The notes under the pieces were generated by a model. It was not told where the DNA came from and did not search any database. It was given only the letters and a program-made list of their open reading frames with translations. DNA of 64,000 nt from Penicillus capitatus (lineage: Eukaryota; Chlorophyta): assembly GCA_965649825.1 (NCBI GenBank), contig OZ287714.1:124001-188000 (forward strand). Reading direction: 5' to 3'. Positions 33,201 through 45,282 of this stretch are shown here, piece by piece. How positions within the stretch are numbered: position 1 is the first letter of the stretch; each line of letters opens with the position of its first letter. Both the position numbers and the translations under genes were made by a program.

Positions 33201-35622
33201 GCGCGCGACGAGAGTTGAAGAAACTGCGTGCCGAAGCGCGTGAAGCTCGCAAGCTTTTGGAGGACAAACGTATTCTGGAAGCAAAGGTGAAGGAGATGCA
33301 GTCGACAATGGAGACTGTTCAGGATCAGCGAAATGAACTGAAACGACAAGTGAAGGACAGCAAGGCGGCAGTGGCTGAAGTCATGGAGAAGCTGACGAAG
33401 GCAGAGGAAGAGAGAGACGAGCTGCTGGCAGCACAGAAAGCCAATCTTAATAGAGCAATGTGGGAAGAGCGGCAAGTCAAAGAAAAGGTCACTCTTTCAT
33501 CTCTCATTCTTTATGAAATCTGCAAATGTGTGATGTAGATTGAGACAGAACTGGAAAATGTGAGGCGAAAAGCCAGAGAGAATGAGAACAAGTTGAAGAG
33601 CGAGAAGAGCGGTTTGAGCACACAGATCGAGGAACTCCTGGAGAAAGTGCACAAACTGGAGGTCTCCCAAAAAGAACAGGAGGAAAAACACCAGAAGGCC
33701 GAAGAAGAGCTGAAAAGAAGGCAATATCTTACCATGATGGCAATGGAATTGAGGATGGATGTTCTGTGTTTGGGTGTAGGTTGGACAATGCCATTGTTCA
33801 GAGGAACGAGGCACGCGAATCTTCTTTGCGTCTGGAGGCAGAACTGAAACACAAAGAAGAGGAAATTGCATCGGGCAAGTATATTCCTGCCACTCCAGAA
33901 TTGGCTGTTCCTGGACGACCAGAACACTTGGCCATGCGCCGTCGCATGAATACCAGCATGGATGGTCATCCCAGCAAATTCCGTCACACAAAATCGACGG
34001 TCGATGGATCCATGGCCCAATCTCCTCCATCTGCAGAAACAGCAGCTCCATTGGTGACTGCAACCAATGGCATCTTTGCCGGTCCAGGTCAAGAGTATCC
34101 AGAAGTGGACAGAACTCAACAGGAGATTTATCTGAAGCAACAGCAGATGGTGAAAGAGCAGAAGCGACAGGATGAGGAGAAACTGTTACAGAGTTTGTCG
34201 ACACACTTGGGATTCCAGAAGGGACGTCCCTTGGCTGCCGTGATCATCTTCCGATGCTGTTTGCAATGGAAGTCTTTCCAAGCAGACAAGACATCGATCT
34301 TCGATCGTATCATCCAGACCATTGGCAAACAGATCGAGGAGAAACAGGATGACAATAACATCCTTGCCTATTGGCTGACAAACATCGTGACGTTACTGTT
34401 CATGCTGCAAAAGAATATCAAGCCAGCGAGCAGTGGCAATTACTCAAAGCAGAGGACGCCAAGTGGAAGGTCCTTTTTGGGTGCCAATCGATTTACGAGT
34501 TTCTTGTCTCGTGTGGCGACCGCTTCACCGTCTTCGATGTCAGATGCCTCTCTCCATGGAGGTGGCGCTGGAGGTTTCTCTCAAGTGGAGGCCAAGTATC
34601 CAGCATTGCTCTTTAAGCAACAGCTGGATGCGTTTGTCCAAAAAATCTTCCCGATGCTCAGAGACAATGTCCGCAAAGAAATCAGCAATCATCTCTCTTC
34701 CTGCATTCTGGCACCGAAAGGAATCATGCGTTCGACCAGCCGTGGAGGCAGACATGCCCACCAAGGTACTCCCCGTATCTCACGCGCTCTCTTATGGAAA
34801 CGCCTGGTGATGGACATGCAGGTGCCAATCAGCCACTGGGGCATCATTGGGAAGAAGTGCTGCGTGCGCTTGACAGTCTGCTCTTTGTGTTGAAGGCCAA
34901 CCACATGCCGCATTTCTTGATGCAGATGCTGTTCAAACAGATCTTCGCCTTCGTCAATGTCCAGCTGTTCAATCAGTTGCTCCTCCGCCGAGAGTGCTGT
35001 TCGTTTTCGAATGGCGAGTACGTCAAGAGTGGACTCTCTGAAGTGGAACGTTGGATCGACAATGCGGGGAGAAAGTTCGTTGGAGATTCGTGGGAAGACC
35101 TCAAATTCATACGCCAAGTCTCTTTCTCTTCTCCAGGATTGTGCATGGTGGTATCCACTTCTGTCTGTGCAGGCCGTTACCTTTTTGGTCATACATCAGA
35201 AACCAAACAAGTCGTTGGAAGAGATCACCACGGATCTGTGCCCAGTGCTGAGTGTCCAGCAATTGTACCGTATCAGTACTATGTACTGGGACGACAAGTA
35301 CAATACAGAGACGGTGTCGCCGGAGGTGCTTCATCAGATGAAACAGCTGATGGTGGACAACTCTTCTGCTGCAAGCCATTCCTTCCTGTTGGATGATGAT
35401 TCCAGCATTCCCTTTCAATTGGAGCACATAGTGGCAAACATGGAAGAAAAGGTACGGAGAGAAAAAGCGCGTTCGAAAACTGCCAAGGCACACTCGGTAG
35501 CATCAGAGGGTTCGGCAAGTAGTCGCGTCTCAACGCCTTCTCTCTATCTGACGGACATCCGTCCTGGCTCTTTCTCTTCACTCTTTTCATCTGACGTGAC
35601 AGCCGAAAGTCCAGATGAATGA
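30228..35622 (+). CDS. Class XI (plant-type) myosin
   Basis: This actin motor for organelle transport has all class XI parts in order. An SH3-like start ([20 protein letters not shown]) is followed by the motor domain: [10 protein letters not shown]-loop, [10 protein letters not shown] switch I, DIYGFECF switch II and HYIRCIKPN. Then come six IQ motifs (32805-33220), a coiled coil and the globular dilute domain ([68 protein letters not shown]). The last motif is characteristic of class XI tails. About ten introns of 45-65 nt are present, for example 30423-30469 and 30734-30785. Every frame break I examined is explained by a GT-AG intron, so the gene looks intact. Confidence 0.93.
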
Positions 35623-36303
35623 ATGAGAACGGTCCGTCGTCCTTTTCAGCTGTTGCTCTTAACTTGTACTGGGGGACTTGTCCATCCTCGTCTTCTGTTG
35701 CTGCATGAGTCAAGCGCTTGTGACCGGTGTATATATGATGAACCAACCACATTGTTGTTGTTATCCTTGTGGAATCTGTATCTGCTGCTCCTCATCTGCC
35801 CTCTACGGATGTCTCCCTCTTCGCTCTTTCCTTTTCTCCCTTTCTGTTTTGTGATCTGTCGCGTCTTCTCTCTCATGCAGCAGCATCGGTCACACACATG
35901 CATCCGTAGCAGGGCGGATAGGGGTACAGTGTACAGTGCCCAACATCGATACACCAACGGCAACTAATAACTGCGTTGTGTGTGTTCAGGAACTGTACTC
36001 TGAAGTACAGCACCTGCCAGATTCGCTTAAACAGTCAAGGGGATTCGAATTCCTCCAAAAGCCACTTTCAGTTCCGGCATGAAGGGAACGGAGACGTAGA
36101 GAGGGATGCATGTGTGTGGCTGATTGTGTGTGCTCGCTTGCTCGTCCCTACGCGAGCAGAGCTTCTGTCTCGTGTGCATTATCTATCTATCATTGAGGAA
36201 ACAAACAAACTATGGATGAGGTTGTTTCTCATTTGACAGACGTGTTGACAAAGTTGTTCTTTCGTCTATTGCCCGCACCAACTGTCAAATCATCCACTCC
36301 GAC
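35623..36303. other. Intergenic region of 681 bp
   Basis: The sequence is T- and C-rich after the myosin stop, with short simple tracts (TTGTTGTTGTTA near 35753). No gene, tRNA or clear promoter element is recognised. Confidence 0.4.
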
Positions 36304-37014
36304 ATGACTCCGTTGAACGTCCCTTTGTTGCTGGAAGGCGTTTGGTGCCTGAGTGTCGGCCTCGGTGTCTGGAACAATGACTATCCGAGACCTAAAGAGG
36401 CAACATTGCCGTTCCTCCACTTCGATCTCCTCCTGCGCCGTATTGGTCCTCTCTTACCCTTTGTCGTCTTTGCACTGCGAGCCCTCTTCGAAAATTGGCT
36501 CTTTCCGCGTTCATCTATCAAGAAAGCTGACGAAAAGCAGAGTCACGTCCGCGATTGTGTGCTCGGCGCTAGGCCGAACCTCTGGGATTGTTTTGGCCTC
36601 TATGTGTGCCTGACTCTGATACGTATTGGCCTCTACGTCCTTCATCTATCGTGTGAATGGTTCCTGCTTCGAGCGGAGGTCTCGCCGAATCACCTCCTCT
36701 CTGATCACATCGTGTTGGCCGCGTCCCTTGTGGCCATTCTCAAAGTCGAGATTGCTTTTCTCCTCGAGGGATTGAATGAGAGAAACCCGTTGTCCGTCAG
36801 AACGACGCGAAAGAAGAGCCTCAAAGAGGCCTTGGCGTTTTCCCTGCTGTTCATTGTCCTGTCTATAGCGCTGTTGCTCTTCGGAGCTGTCTGCGGAGAT
36901 ATGTATTACACGGCAATGTATTTCCATCCCAGAATGCAATCTCTAACAGCCCTGTGCGTTGGATTCGGTTTTCAAATGTGTGCCAGTGTCTGGCTGAATC
37001 GTTGCACCATCTAA
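36304..37014 (+). CDS. Multi-pass membrane protein of unknown function
   Basis: A single exon encodes 236 residues. Hydrophobic segments suggest four to six membrane spans: around residues 8-22, 48-63, 100-115 (LYVCLTLIRIGLYVLHL), 135-155, 175-197 (FSLLFIVLSIALLLFGAVCG) and 212-230. There is no signal of known transporters or enzymes. The gene is convergent with the LRR gene, and the two stop codons share bases 37012-37013. Confidence 0.6.
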   Translation: MTPLNVPLLLEGVWCLSVGLGVWNNDYPRPKEATLPFLHFDLLLRRIGPLLPFVVFALRALFENWLFPRSSIKKADEKQSHVRDCVLGARPNLWDCFGLYVCLTLIRIGLYVLHLSCEWFLLRAEVSPNHLLSDHIVLAASLVAILKVEIAFLLEGLNERNPLSVRTTRKKSLKEALAFSLLFIVLSIALLLFGAVCGDMYYTAMYFHPRMQSLTALCVGFGFQMCASVWLNRCTI

Positions 37015-37911
37015 GTCTGTCGAGAGATGGCTTCGTTTAATGTATTGTTCCCCAGCATTGCTTGGGATGAAATGGCTTTATTTGCCTTCTCTTGGCGACG
37101 TTTCTCGAATTCCTTAAATCCTTCTGTCCCTTCAAGGGCATCTCTTGTCATGGGGTTGCCATCCAACGACAGCGTCTGCAGAGACTGGCACTCCAAGAAA
37201 ATCGCGGAAGGGATGGAGACGATCTGGTTTCGCTCGCATGACAGTTCTCTGAGTCTCACACAAAAACGCAAACTCAGTGGCAACACCTTATGACAGATCA
37301 CGCTCTCGAATAGCAGTATGTTTAGATAGGGGGTTGGGTACTTGGATAGTGTTGTTGCTGAGCATGAGGCGTTCCAATGCCCGCATGTCTGCGAAACTGT
37401 TGTGCAGCGTGGAAATTCGATTCTCACTCAAATCAATGTCCTTCAAAAGTGTGAGCTGCCCCAGCTGTTCGGGAATCTCTGTCAGGCAGTTGTTCGCCAT
37501 GGATAACTTCTCCAGACGCGTCAGCGAACCCAGACAGGCAGGAAACGTGGAAATTTTGTTATTGTCTATCACAAGGACCTACAGCACCTTCGCACTCTAT
37601 TTGGTAACTCGCTCTTTTACCTTCAGCTGCTGCAGTTGTCCTAAGGAATCGGGAAGGGTGACCAGTTCGTTTCTCGACAGAATGAGACGATTCAGTTGAC
37701 GACAGCCATCGAGGAACGAAGGAAGACTGCGAATGTGATTGATACTGGCGTCAATGGCCGTCAGACGAGGAGCAATGTCGCTCAGGTCAGGGAGCTCTTG
37801 TATCCCTTCGCCGCGCAGTCCCACGACTCCCGTTGCGCGCCATCCCTCAACACGCCGATGTTTCTTCGGATTTGTCAGCGCTTCGCGTAACGTGCCGCAA
37901 CAGCTGCCCAT
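37011..37911 (-). CDS. Plant-type leucine-rich repeat protein (LRRC57-like), N-myristoylated
   Basis: The start was set at MGSCCGTL because Gly2 with the Cys pair forms a myristoylation/palmitoylation signal, and plant homologues begin MGCC. In-frame Mets exist 12-15 codons upstream. The repeats run GWRATGVVGLRGEGIQELPD, LTAIDASINHIRSLP, LNRLILSRNELVTLPDSLG, LEKLSMANNCLTEIPEQLG and LKDIDLSENRISTL. The C-terminal motif SLQTLSLDGNPMTRDALEG, then FEKRRQEKANKAISSQ, is conserved with plant single-domain LRR proteins. Two introns of about 50-60 nt are placed between repeats. It is probably a membrane-tethered adaptor. The start lies 50 bp from the STT3 stop. Confidence 0.8.
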
Positions 37912-37961
37912 TCTGCGTCGTACTTTGAAGTTAAAACCGAATCGCTTCATCATCATCCGTA

Positions 37962-40695
37962 TTAGACGACAGTTTCCTCTGAAGAGACTTTCTTGCGTTT
38001 GGGATTCTTTTTCTTGGCACCGCGTTCGACGGGCTCCTTAACTCGATAGACACGCACCATCCAATGCTCTGAAGTGAAAGCCTCCTCAAAGTATCTGATC
38101 CGACAGTCCATGAGATATGCTTTGAATGCGAGGATGTACCGGAGGCGGATGTCTGTCTTGCCAATGACGGTATTGCGCACACGGTCGTATCCAAAACGGC
38201 CAGTCACGATCTTAGCTGCCTCCGCAAATCTGAGCATCTGTGGTGTGAAAGGAATCTGTTGGCATGAATGCAGATGGCAGACCTGTAGTAGGAGAGCTTG
38301 TAAAGGAGGCATTCTCTTAGGGCAGGACCCATCGATTCGTCTACGGTATAGCTCCCTCTGGCATTCAGGTAATCGGGTTCACGGATTTCTGGAAAGACCC
38401 CGCCGCCAATGCGCACCATCCATAGAAACTTGTTGACGTCGTCGGATGGATAGCCAATGTAACCGCCGAACACGACGAAGACATAATCGACGTCCAGTGA
38501 TCGATAGATCTTCCAGGCCTTTCTTTCGGAAGAGGCCATGGCACGACCAATGGTGGCGATGTGTGTGTTGTTCCACGTGTTGTTGTCCACCATGACGGTC
38601 CTATTGGCCATTGCCGTTGTCTGGTAGCCATAATCCCACCAACTAGCAATCTTGCTGTTCTCATCCGTGTTGTGCCGCATCCACGAATAGGCCTCACGGA
38701 AGTCATCGAACACATAGAACGATCCATCTCTGCACCACACAGTCGGGACAGATCGGTAAGTAGATCAAGGCATGGTGTAGATAGAACGTGTGACCTTTGT
38801 CGGGATTGAAGGACGATCGATGGAGCCGAATACATCTCCGAACTGACCCACGTGGAATGCATCTAGAAGGTCACTTGTGGCGACGATAGAAGATGGAGAA
38901 GAGATGGACTGTGTAGAAGCTGAGAAGAACTCCGATGGCCAATAGGCTGATGCCCGTCTCAAATCTCGGCACGTGCCTGCGTTGGAAATCTCTGGCATCT
39001 CTGGGTGCTCTTTCTTTCTTGAGTGTTCTGAACAACATCGACATATCAGAGCAGCCGCCATAGCATGGATTGAAGCACCTTTTCGGAGATTTTGCCGATT
39101 TTTTGCGCTCCTCTGCTGGCGGCTCTTCGTGGAGCTCCTCCGGTGGAGCACTGAGGCAAGCTGATATGTAATCTAGACAATTGGAGAGAGCTACGGCAGC
39201 CAAACCGCAGGCGGCAGGTGCAAGCACCAACATCAAACGCACCTGCACACTCCGCATCTCATTAACAAAATTCAAACGGCAGACGCATACCATCACGCCA
39301 GAAAAGTAGACGGAAGTCAATCCGTAGAGCAGGAGAAAGAGCGAGGCATCTGTCAGAGGTAGAAAGCAGGAGATGAATCCAGCAGGCAATAAGAGCACCA
39401 GGATGTGGATATCCATAAAGTAAGATGCCCATGTCGGCGGCTGATGCTCACTGACACTGGCAATGATGGGAATGTATTTGGATGCATACGTTGGATCCAA
39501 CAGAGACAGACTGCGTCCCGTCCAGCCAAACGTCGGCGATGAAATAACGGCCGTGACAATCACCAACGAGGATACAGCCAACAGAGCAGCCCCAGTTGTC
39601 AGCAGAAGTGTCTTGGCCTGTTTGAACTGACGTTCGGGGAGTGTGTTCTTGATCCATTCGGTGAAGAGATGTGCATGGAGAATTCCGAATGTCAAGAACG
39701 CGCCAAAATGCTCCGACATCAGAACAGCATTGAAGCCGACGACCGGGATCGAGGCCGAAAGCAAGGTGCCCAACACAATCAACGGCGCATAGGCAACGTA
39801 GATTCGGGGGTTCATCCGTCCCGTAAAGATCGATGCCAGACAGTGAATCGGGATCAGGTTGATAATGAATGTATAGGCACCCCAGGACATCACCTAGATC
39901 ACGTCCTGTTGTATTGGAGATCATACTCGTGTGTCTACCATGTAGAGATAAGCCAGAGCAGTGGCTGTTGCCCACGAAAGAGATCCAGTATTGAGTGTCT
40001 AGGCACAAGGGGAGAGAAACGATACTTGGATCTCGGTGTCAATGGTAGGATTACTTTGACAAAGAGATAGAAGACGAAGACAAGGGCGAAGATGGCCACA
40101 GCTTCGTTGTCATACGATCCGGCGACGGAACGAGAAATGTAGGAAGGGACGCAGCTGACAAAAGCAGCTGCCAATAAACCCGGTCCACTTCCACGAATCT
40201 CGCGAACAAATCCATACATCGCCAATGCACAGAACGCAGAGAACAGAGGCGCTGTAAACACACACACCTACAACCACCATCACTCCCAAACGCGATGATG
40301 ATGCCCTTTGCTCACACCTCCTGCACATTCAGTGGAATATTGAAAAAATGCAGGAGCTTGTACATGAAGCCAGCCGTGAAGGTAAGGCCCTGTATGCGGA
40401 GACCACCACATTCGTTTCAAGACAGGGGATAGAGGGGGTTGCTGCGCACTGGGTACATCGTTCCTCCAATGACGCGTCCCAGTGGATACCAGGTTCTGTC
40501 ATCGAAGAAGTTCCACAAATTATAGAATCCCTCTTTTGTCAAGAACTGGGTGACGCGGTAGTTGAAGTAGGGATCGAATTCGTGGATGACGCTTTCGTAT
40601 TTGAAGACAGAGAAGAGTCGGATGATGAAAGCATAAGCACAGATCAACAGCAGCGTCAGGCCACTGACCAATTTGCCTAGCGCGTCATGTGCCAT
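37962..40695 (-). CDS. STT3: STT3 catalytic subunit of oligosaccharyltransferase
   Basis: This ER enzyme transfers lipid-linked glycans to Asn in N-X-S/T sequons. The start is at [17 protein letters not shown]. The first luminal loop carries the metal-binding motif EFDPYFNYR, then [17 protein letters not shown] and [18 protein letters not shown]. Thirteen or so membrane spans follow across several exons. The catalytic C-terminal domain has [17 protein letters not shown] (the WWDYG sequon-binding motif) and [19 protein letters not shown]. The end is basic ([10 protein letters not shown]), resembling STT3B-type tails. At least six introns of about 50 nt occur. It is divergent from the LRR gene at 40814 with a 118-bp spacer. 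Confidence 0.93.
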
Positions 40696-40813
40696 GGTCT
40701 GAAGAGGAACGCTCCGGACGAAAGCGGCGGCGTCATGTCAACATGATGATGTGACGTTTCTAGTAAAGGCAAAATTAGAGTGGCGTTTCCCATCGAAAGC
40801 ACGTACATACCTT
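40696..40813. promoter_or_regulatory. Short bidirectional promoter with TGACGT
   Basis: This 118-bp spacer lies between the divergent STT3 and LRR start codons. It contains GATGATGTGACGTTTC, with the TGACGT core at 40752-40757, the same core found in several other spacers of this window. Confidence 0.4.
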
Positions 40814-42208
40814 ATGTCCCAGAGCGTCGTGAGTTCCAGCGTTGGATCCGTATCCATGTCGCGCAGTCGCGACCGCCGGAGCGTTTCGTCATCGTTGACC
40901 GAGGCGCAGGAGACGACGGATCGATGGCTCGAGCAGTTTCTTAACGAGATGGATTCGGCGTTGCCTTACAAACGTCATCGAGTGACGATTGCTCTGCCTT
41001 GCCAGAAACGTCAGAGACAGGGATCGTCACGCGATTGGGAATGGGTTCTTTGTCAGCTCAGTGCGCCGCTCGCCGCCTGTTTGACGCAACGAAGCGACCT
41101 GGCGGCGCATCGGGCGTGTCGTCAGTTGAGTCGCGCCTGTCGTCTGGCTTTCAGTTGCGCAACGCGTCGTTTGACGATTCGAAACGTCACATCAAAACGA
41201 CTCGCGACTTCTTTGCTGACAGCGTTCAAGAGCGTAACAGCTGTGCACGTGTCCCATCACGTTGGCTATCTGCATTCGAAACTGCGACTCTGTACGCAAC
41301 TGCGGGAACTCTCGTTCGAACCTGTACATTCTGCTGGACATAAAGAAGATCAGCTCTCGATTATCCGTTCTCTTCATCGACTTGAGAAATTAAGACTCTG
41401 GGGACCGATTGGAGGCACTTCCGTAGGACTGAAGCATCTCACAGCGCTCAGGAACCTTACTTCGTTGTCTCTCGGTTCCAAGCTGCAGATACATGGATCC
41501 GATCTATACATCTTTGCCTCTTGCTGGAAACTTCAGACGCTGGAACTCGTGGGATGCACATCGCTGGACGATTCTGGACTTTCCGTTTTTTCTCAACTTA
41601 CCATTTTGACGACGCTGCGATTGAGCATCGCCATTGACGGTCATTGTCGCGTTTCGTCGACAGGCATTCGATTTCTGAGCCATTTGACGACTCTCTGCTC
41701 ACTCGACTTGGCTCGATTCACCACACTGAGAGAGTCAGATCTCACTCATCTCTCACACTTACTGCAGTTGACTCAGATAAAGCTGAACGGTCTTCATGGA
41801 ATGGCCTACACAACTGGCTGGTGTGTCCCATCACTCATCACCCTTCGAGAGCTCTCGCTCAGACACCTGCCGTCTTTGGAAGATGTAGCTCTCGTTCCTC
41901 TGTCTCAGTTGACGCAGCTTACCACACTACATGTGGGCAATTGCCCGAACGCCACAGATGCAACAGTGGCGGCGCTCTGTACATTAGATCGACTGGAACA
42001 TCTCAAGATCGATCGGTTTCCCTGGCTTACGGAACAGGGTCTGGACGCACTGCTTCACATGACCTCCATCCAAACGCTGAAGGTGACGGGAGTGTACAGT
42101 ATCTCGGGAGACGCATTCTGTGAAGCTGTTGTGAACAATGGTCTCTCTTACGACGTCGACGCATGGAGACACCAAATCATTCTCCTTTCCAAGCACTGTA
42201 CTGCCTAG
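40814..42208 (+). CDS. LRR protein (AMN1/F-box-LRR type)
   Basis: A single exon encodes about 464 residues. A Ser/Arg-rich start precedes a helical segment (RACRQLSRACRLAFSCATRR) in the position of an F-box-like region. At least ten leucine-rich repeats of the cysteine-containing kind follow (LQTLELVGCTSLDDSGLSVF; LCSLDLARFTTLRESDLTHL; LTTLHVGNCPNATDATVAAL; LEHLKIDRFPWLTEQGLDAL). The ATG at 40814 was chosen because the open frame upstream begins with a non-ATG codon inside the shared promoter. A role as a substrate adaptor is only suggested by the repeat type. Confidence 0.7.
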   Translation: MSQSVVSSSVGSVSMSRSRDRRSVSSSLTEAQETTDRWLEQFLNEMDSALPYKRHRVTIALPCQKRQRQGSSRDWEWVLCQLSAPLAACLTQRSDLAAHRACRQLSRACRLAFSCATRRLTIRNVTSKRLATSLLTAFKSVTAVHVSHHVGYLHSKLRLCTQLRELSFEPVHSAGHKEDQLSIIRSLHRLEKLRLWGPIGGTSVGLKHLTALRNLTSLSLGSKLQIHGSDLYIFASCWKLQTLELVGCTSLDDSGLSVFSQLTILTTLRLSIAIDGHCRVSSTGIRFLSHLTTLCSLDLARFTTLRESDLTHLSHLLQLTQIKLNGLHGMAYTTGWCVPSLITLRELSLRHLPSLEDVALVPLSQLTQLTTLHVGNCPNATDATVAALCTLDRLEHLKIDRFPWLTEQGLDALLHMTSIQTLKVTGVYSISGDAFCEAVVNNGLSYDVDAWRHQIILLSKHCTA

Positions 42209-42371
42209 AATTGTTTTTTTTTCTCACTGCAGGACTGCATGAACGATCGAATCAAGTTGTCATAGTTACGCTTACCAATGTAATTTCGTGGTTGACGCGA
42301 CACTGTGTGAGCGAAGACGCGATTGGTATCGCGTTCAGCCACTATCACCACTGCAAATAGCATCTGTCACT

Positions 42372-43748
42372 ATGATGCCGCTGTCAGGAATGGTAGAACA
42401 CGAACCTTGCGGGAGGCTTGGCGTGAGACGCTTCACTTTTCTAGGCGGCCGCGAACGGCACGGACAGACGCAGCATCTCTGATAGACGGTCAGATAGAGA
42501 AGAACGCAATGCACTCGACCGGCACAAAGCGCTGGGCAATTCTGGTCTGCGTGTCTCTCCCCTCTGTCTAGTACTCGCCCAGCGCATCACGCACGAACTG
42601 TGTCCAAAAATGGTAAACACGTGTAGGGGACAATGACCTTTGGAACGCGATGGGTGCGTCTACTCGGCGCCTGTACACGCGAAGAAGCTGAGCTTATGTT
42701 TAACGACTATGTTTCCAAAGGAGGTATGGACTGACTGCAGTCAGAATGTATCGCCATATGGATGACTCGGCACTTTTCCAGGAAACTTCATCGACACGGC
42801 GAACAAGTATCAAGAAGGAGAGACGGAGACATGGGTAGGAGACATGATTCACAAAAGGGGAGGTCGAGATGGTCTTGTAATCTCCACAAAGTATTCCCTC
42901 CCTTTGCCGCTCGGCAATGTTAACTTTTGCGGCAACCATCGCAAGAACATGTTCTTTGCTCTGGAGAATTCGCTCAAACGACTGAGGACGGACTACATCG
43001 ACCTCTACTATGGTGCTTCCCTCCTTTGCCTTTTCGCGGACTCTATGTGTCTGTCTGTGTGGATGACGGCAGTACATTTTTGGGATCACAGCACGCCCGA
43101 GGTGGAAATTATGAGAGGTTTGGATGATCTGGTGCGAAGTGGCAAGGTTATGTACGTTGGCATTAGCGATACACCTGCCTGGGAGGTGTCACGATGCAAT
43201 ACCATAGCTGAGCATTTTGGATGGTCACCCTTCATCGCCTATCAAGGACGACATAACATCGGAGAACGCAGCATGGAACGGGAAATTATGCCGATGTGTC
43301 GCAAAATGGGCATTGGCATCACAACCTGGTCCGTCCTAGGTGCTGGGAAGTACTCTGGACGGTAACATTTTCCTCTCGCTCACTGATCTCGGAATCTGAG
43401 ATCCATCGATTTAGGTTGTCTAGAGATGGCTTGCACAAAAACATGTCAGAACAGGATTACAACATCAATGAAGCAGTGAACACCATTGCAGAAGAAATTA
43501 ACCGAACGCCAACGCAAGTTGTCCTCAATTGGGAAATGCAGCAACCAGGAATTGCTTCGCCTGTTCTGGGCGTGCGCAACATGAGTCACCTAGATGAACA
43601 GCTGCGTTCATTGGAGTTCACTCTGTCGGAAGAGCAGATGGCCATACTGAACACGGCTGCCCGTTGCGATCTCGGGTTTCCGCTCGATTTCATTGGTACC
43701 ACGTACGATTCCTGCCCATGGGTCAACTGGAAAGCACCGCCGCCTTGA
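42372..43748 (+). CDS. Aldo-keto reductase
   Basis: This is an NADPH-dependent oxidoreductase of the AKR superfamily, nearest to the YajO/aryl-alcohol dehydrogenase group. Exon 1 is 42372-42392 (tiny), exon 2 is 42445-42570 and exon 3 is 42627-42723. Exon 4 starts at 42782, and two more follow. Landmarks are LGNSGLRVSPLCLGTMTFGT, GGNFIDTANKYQEGE (catalytic Asp and Tyr), DGLVISTKYSLP (Lys), YVHFWDHSTP (His), GKVMYVGISDTPAWEVSR, VLNWEMQQPGIASPVLGVRN. The D-Y-K-H tetrad is complete. The 7-codon first exon is the least certain part; the rest fits the family with no frame breaks. The substrate is unknown. Confidence 0.88.
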
Positions 43749-43882
43749 TCTGAATGGTGCTCACCGTCCCTTTGCAAACACCATCTCATTCTTTCGCTCC
43801 TCTGTCTTTCGTTTCATCATTGGACTCGTACCAACGCTTGTGAAGTAAACGTGTCGTACGTGTGTTACATCGGTCGATTGCT

Positions 43883-45282
43883 ATGGAATCGTTGAGCAGC
43901 GTCTTCGCTCAGAGATCGACGGGAACAGGCCTCTCTCTTTCGCGATGTGGATTCCGGACGAAACGGCGTTGTTGTTTGCACACACATACGTCGCTCGACA
44001 GGAGAGCGCTGCGTGTCGGAATGTCAAAACGCCTTACCGTAACAGCGACTGGCATCGCCGATCCCTCGGCAGTTGACGCTCTTGTTGGCAACGCAGTCGA
44101 TTTCGTCAAAGTGAGAGATCCATTGAGAGTGTCCGTATCTCACAGCTGCACGTGGCGATGAGTTCACCGGCGATGCCATCAAGCAAGCCATCGATCTCAT
44201 CTCCAAGGGAGAAGAGGTGATGCACCTCAGCCAGATGGAGGTTTGACATACTGACCCACCTGTCATTTCAGGTTGTGGAGAAGTTCTTGCCATTGATATC
44301 AGATGTCATTGACAAAGCTTCACCGGTGGCTAGACAAGTCACGAAATCCGCTGTGGATATCTCTTCGACGGCCATCACGGCAGCAGCTCCCGTTGTCAAA
44401 GTCGTTTTGGTGTCGCATCTATGGGCGTCACGGATGAGATGCTTCGTTGTGTGACCAGGAAGCTGTCAAGACGGCATCCAGTGTTCTTTCGGAACAGGGT
44501 GTAGATGTGACAGATGTCCAGGAGAAGACAGGGACTGTCGTTCGGACGGCATCCGGCGTTGCTGCACCTGCTGTTAAATCGTCTGTCAGCTTCCTAACAG
44601 CTACGGAGCCAATCGTTCTGGGCTATTATGCTTTGGCAGCACTGGGTGTCTATTTTTTCGGGCCCGCCTTACTATCCTTCGTCATCGGTGTGAGCAGAGG
44701 CTATGCAGGAGACATTTCACCGGCCGGTGCACTGGACACCCTCATCACCAAGGGCGATGCTTTTATCATCGACATTCGCACTTCTGTACCTTCCTTCCTC
44801 TTTTGGAAGGAAACGATGACTGCACTGTGCTGATGTAGAGTGAGAAAGAGCGGGTGGGTGTGTTGGATGTTCCAGGAAATGTGACCGGACAGTTGATCGA
44901 ATTGGAATTTGCCTTCACAGAGAATCGCAAACTACGTGGACAGTTGGCGAATCCTGATGACGTCGAGAATCGTGTCACTGCTTTGCAAATTGCTGCTCTG
45001 AGACGTCTGTCGAGATCTTCTGAGGTTTTCTTGCTGGATGCAAATGGCAGCGTATCTAAGAAAGTGGCCAGGCAACTAAATAGATTGGGGTTTGCCAAGT
45101 GCTTTGTGATATCGGGTGGTTACGCCGGATGGTTACGAGCAAAACTGCAAACGAAACCATCGCCAGCCGTCTACCGACCGGAAGTCGTCTCCCCTGCCAC
45201 AGTACTGGGCACAGTACTCGGAGGGACAATGCAAAGAAGAGTGACTACGGAGAATCAAAAATCTCTGCCACCTGGGAAGTGA
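43883..45282 (+). CDS. CAS: CAS, thylakoid calcium-sensing receptor
   Basis: CAS is a thylakoid protein involved in calcium-dependent stomatal, photoacclimation and CO2-concentrating responses, known from plants and green algae. Residues 1-55 look like a plastid transit peptide, with many Ser and Arg and almost no acids. The stromal or luminal helical region comes from exons carrying FTGDAIKQAIDLISKGEE, LPLISDVIDKASPVARQVTK and EAVKTASSVLSEQGVDV. One membrane span follows (PIVLGYYALAALGVYFFGPA). The degenerate rhodanese domain runs RGYAGDISPAGALDTL, DAFIIDIRTS, EVFLLDANGSVSKKVARQL and CFVISGGYAGWLRA, with no catalytic Cys. Four introns of 45-70 nt were placed by frame. Confidence 0.88.

Noticed and set aside
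36039-36056. tRNA B-box-like sequence GGGGATTCGAATTCCTCC
   Set aside because: I found no matching A box, anticodon arm or acceptor stem around it.
40751-40813. Upstream extension of the LRR protein
   Set aside because: The extension starts at a GTG within the shared STT3/LRR promoter and its TGACGT site. The ATG at 40814 is preferred.
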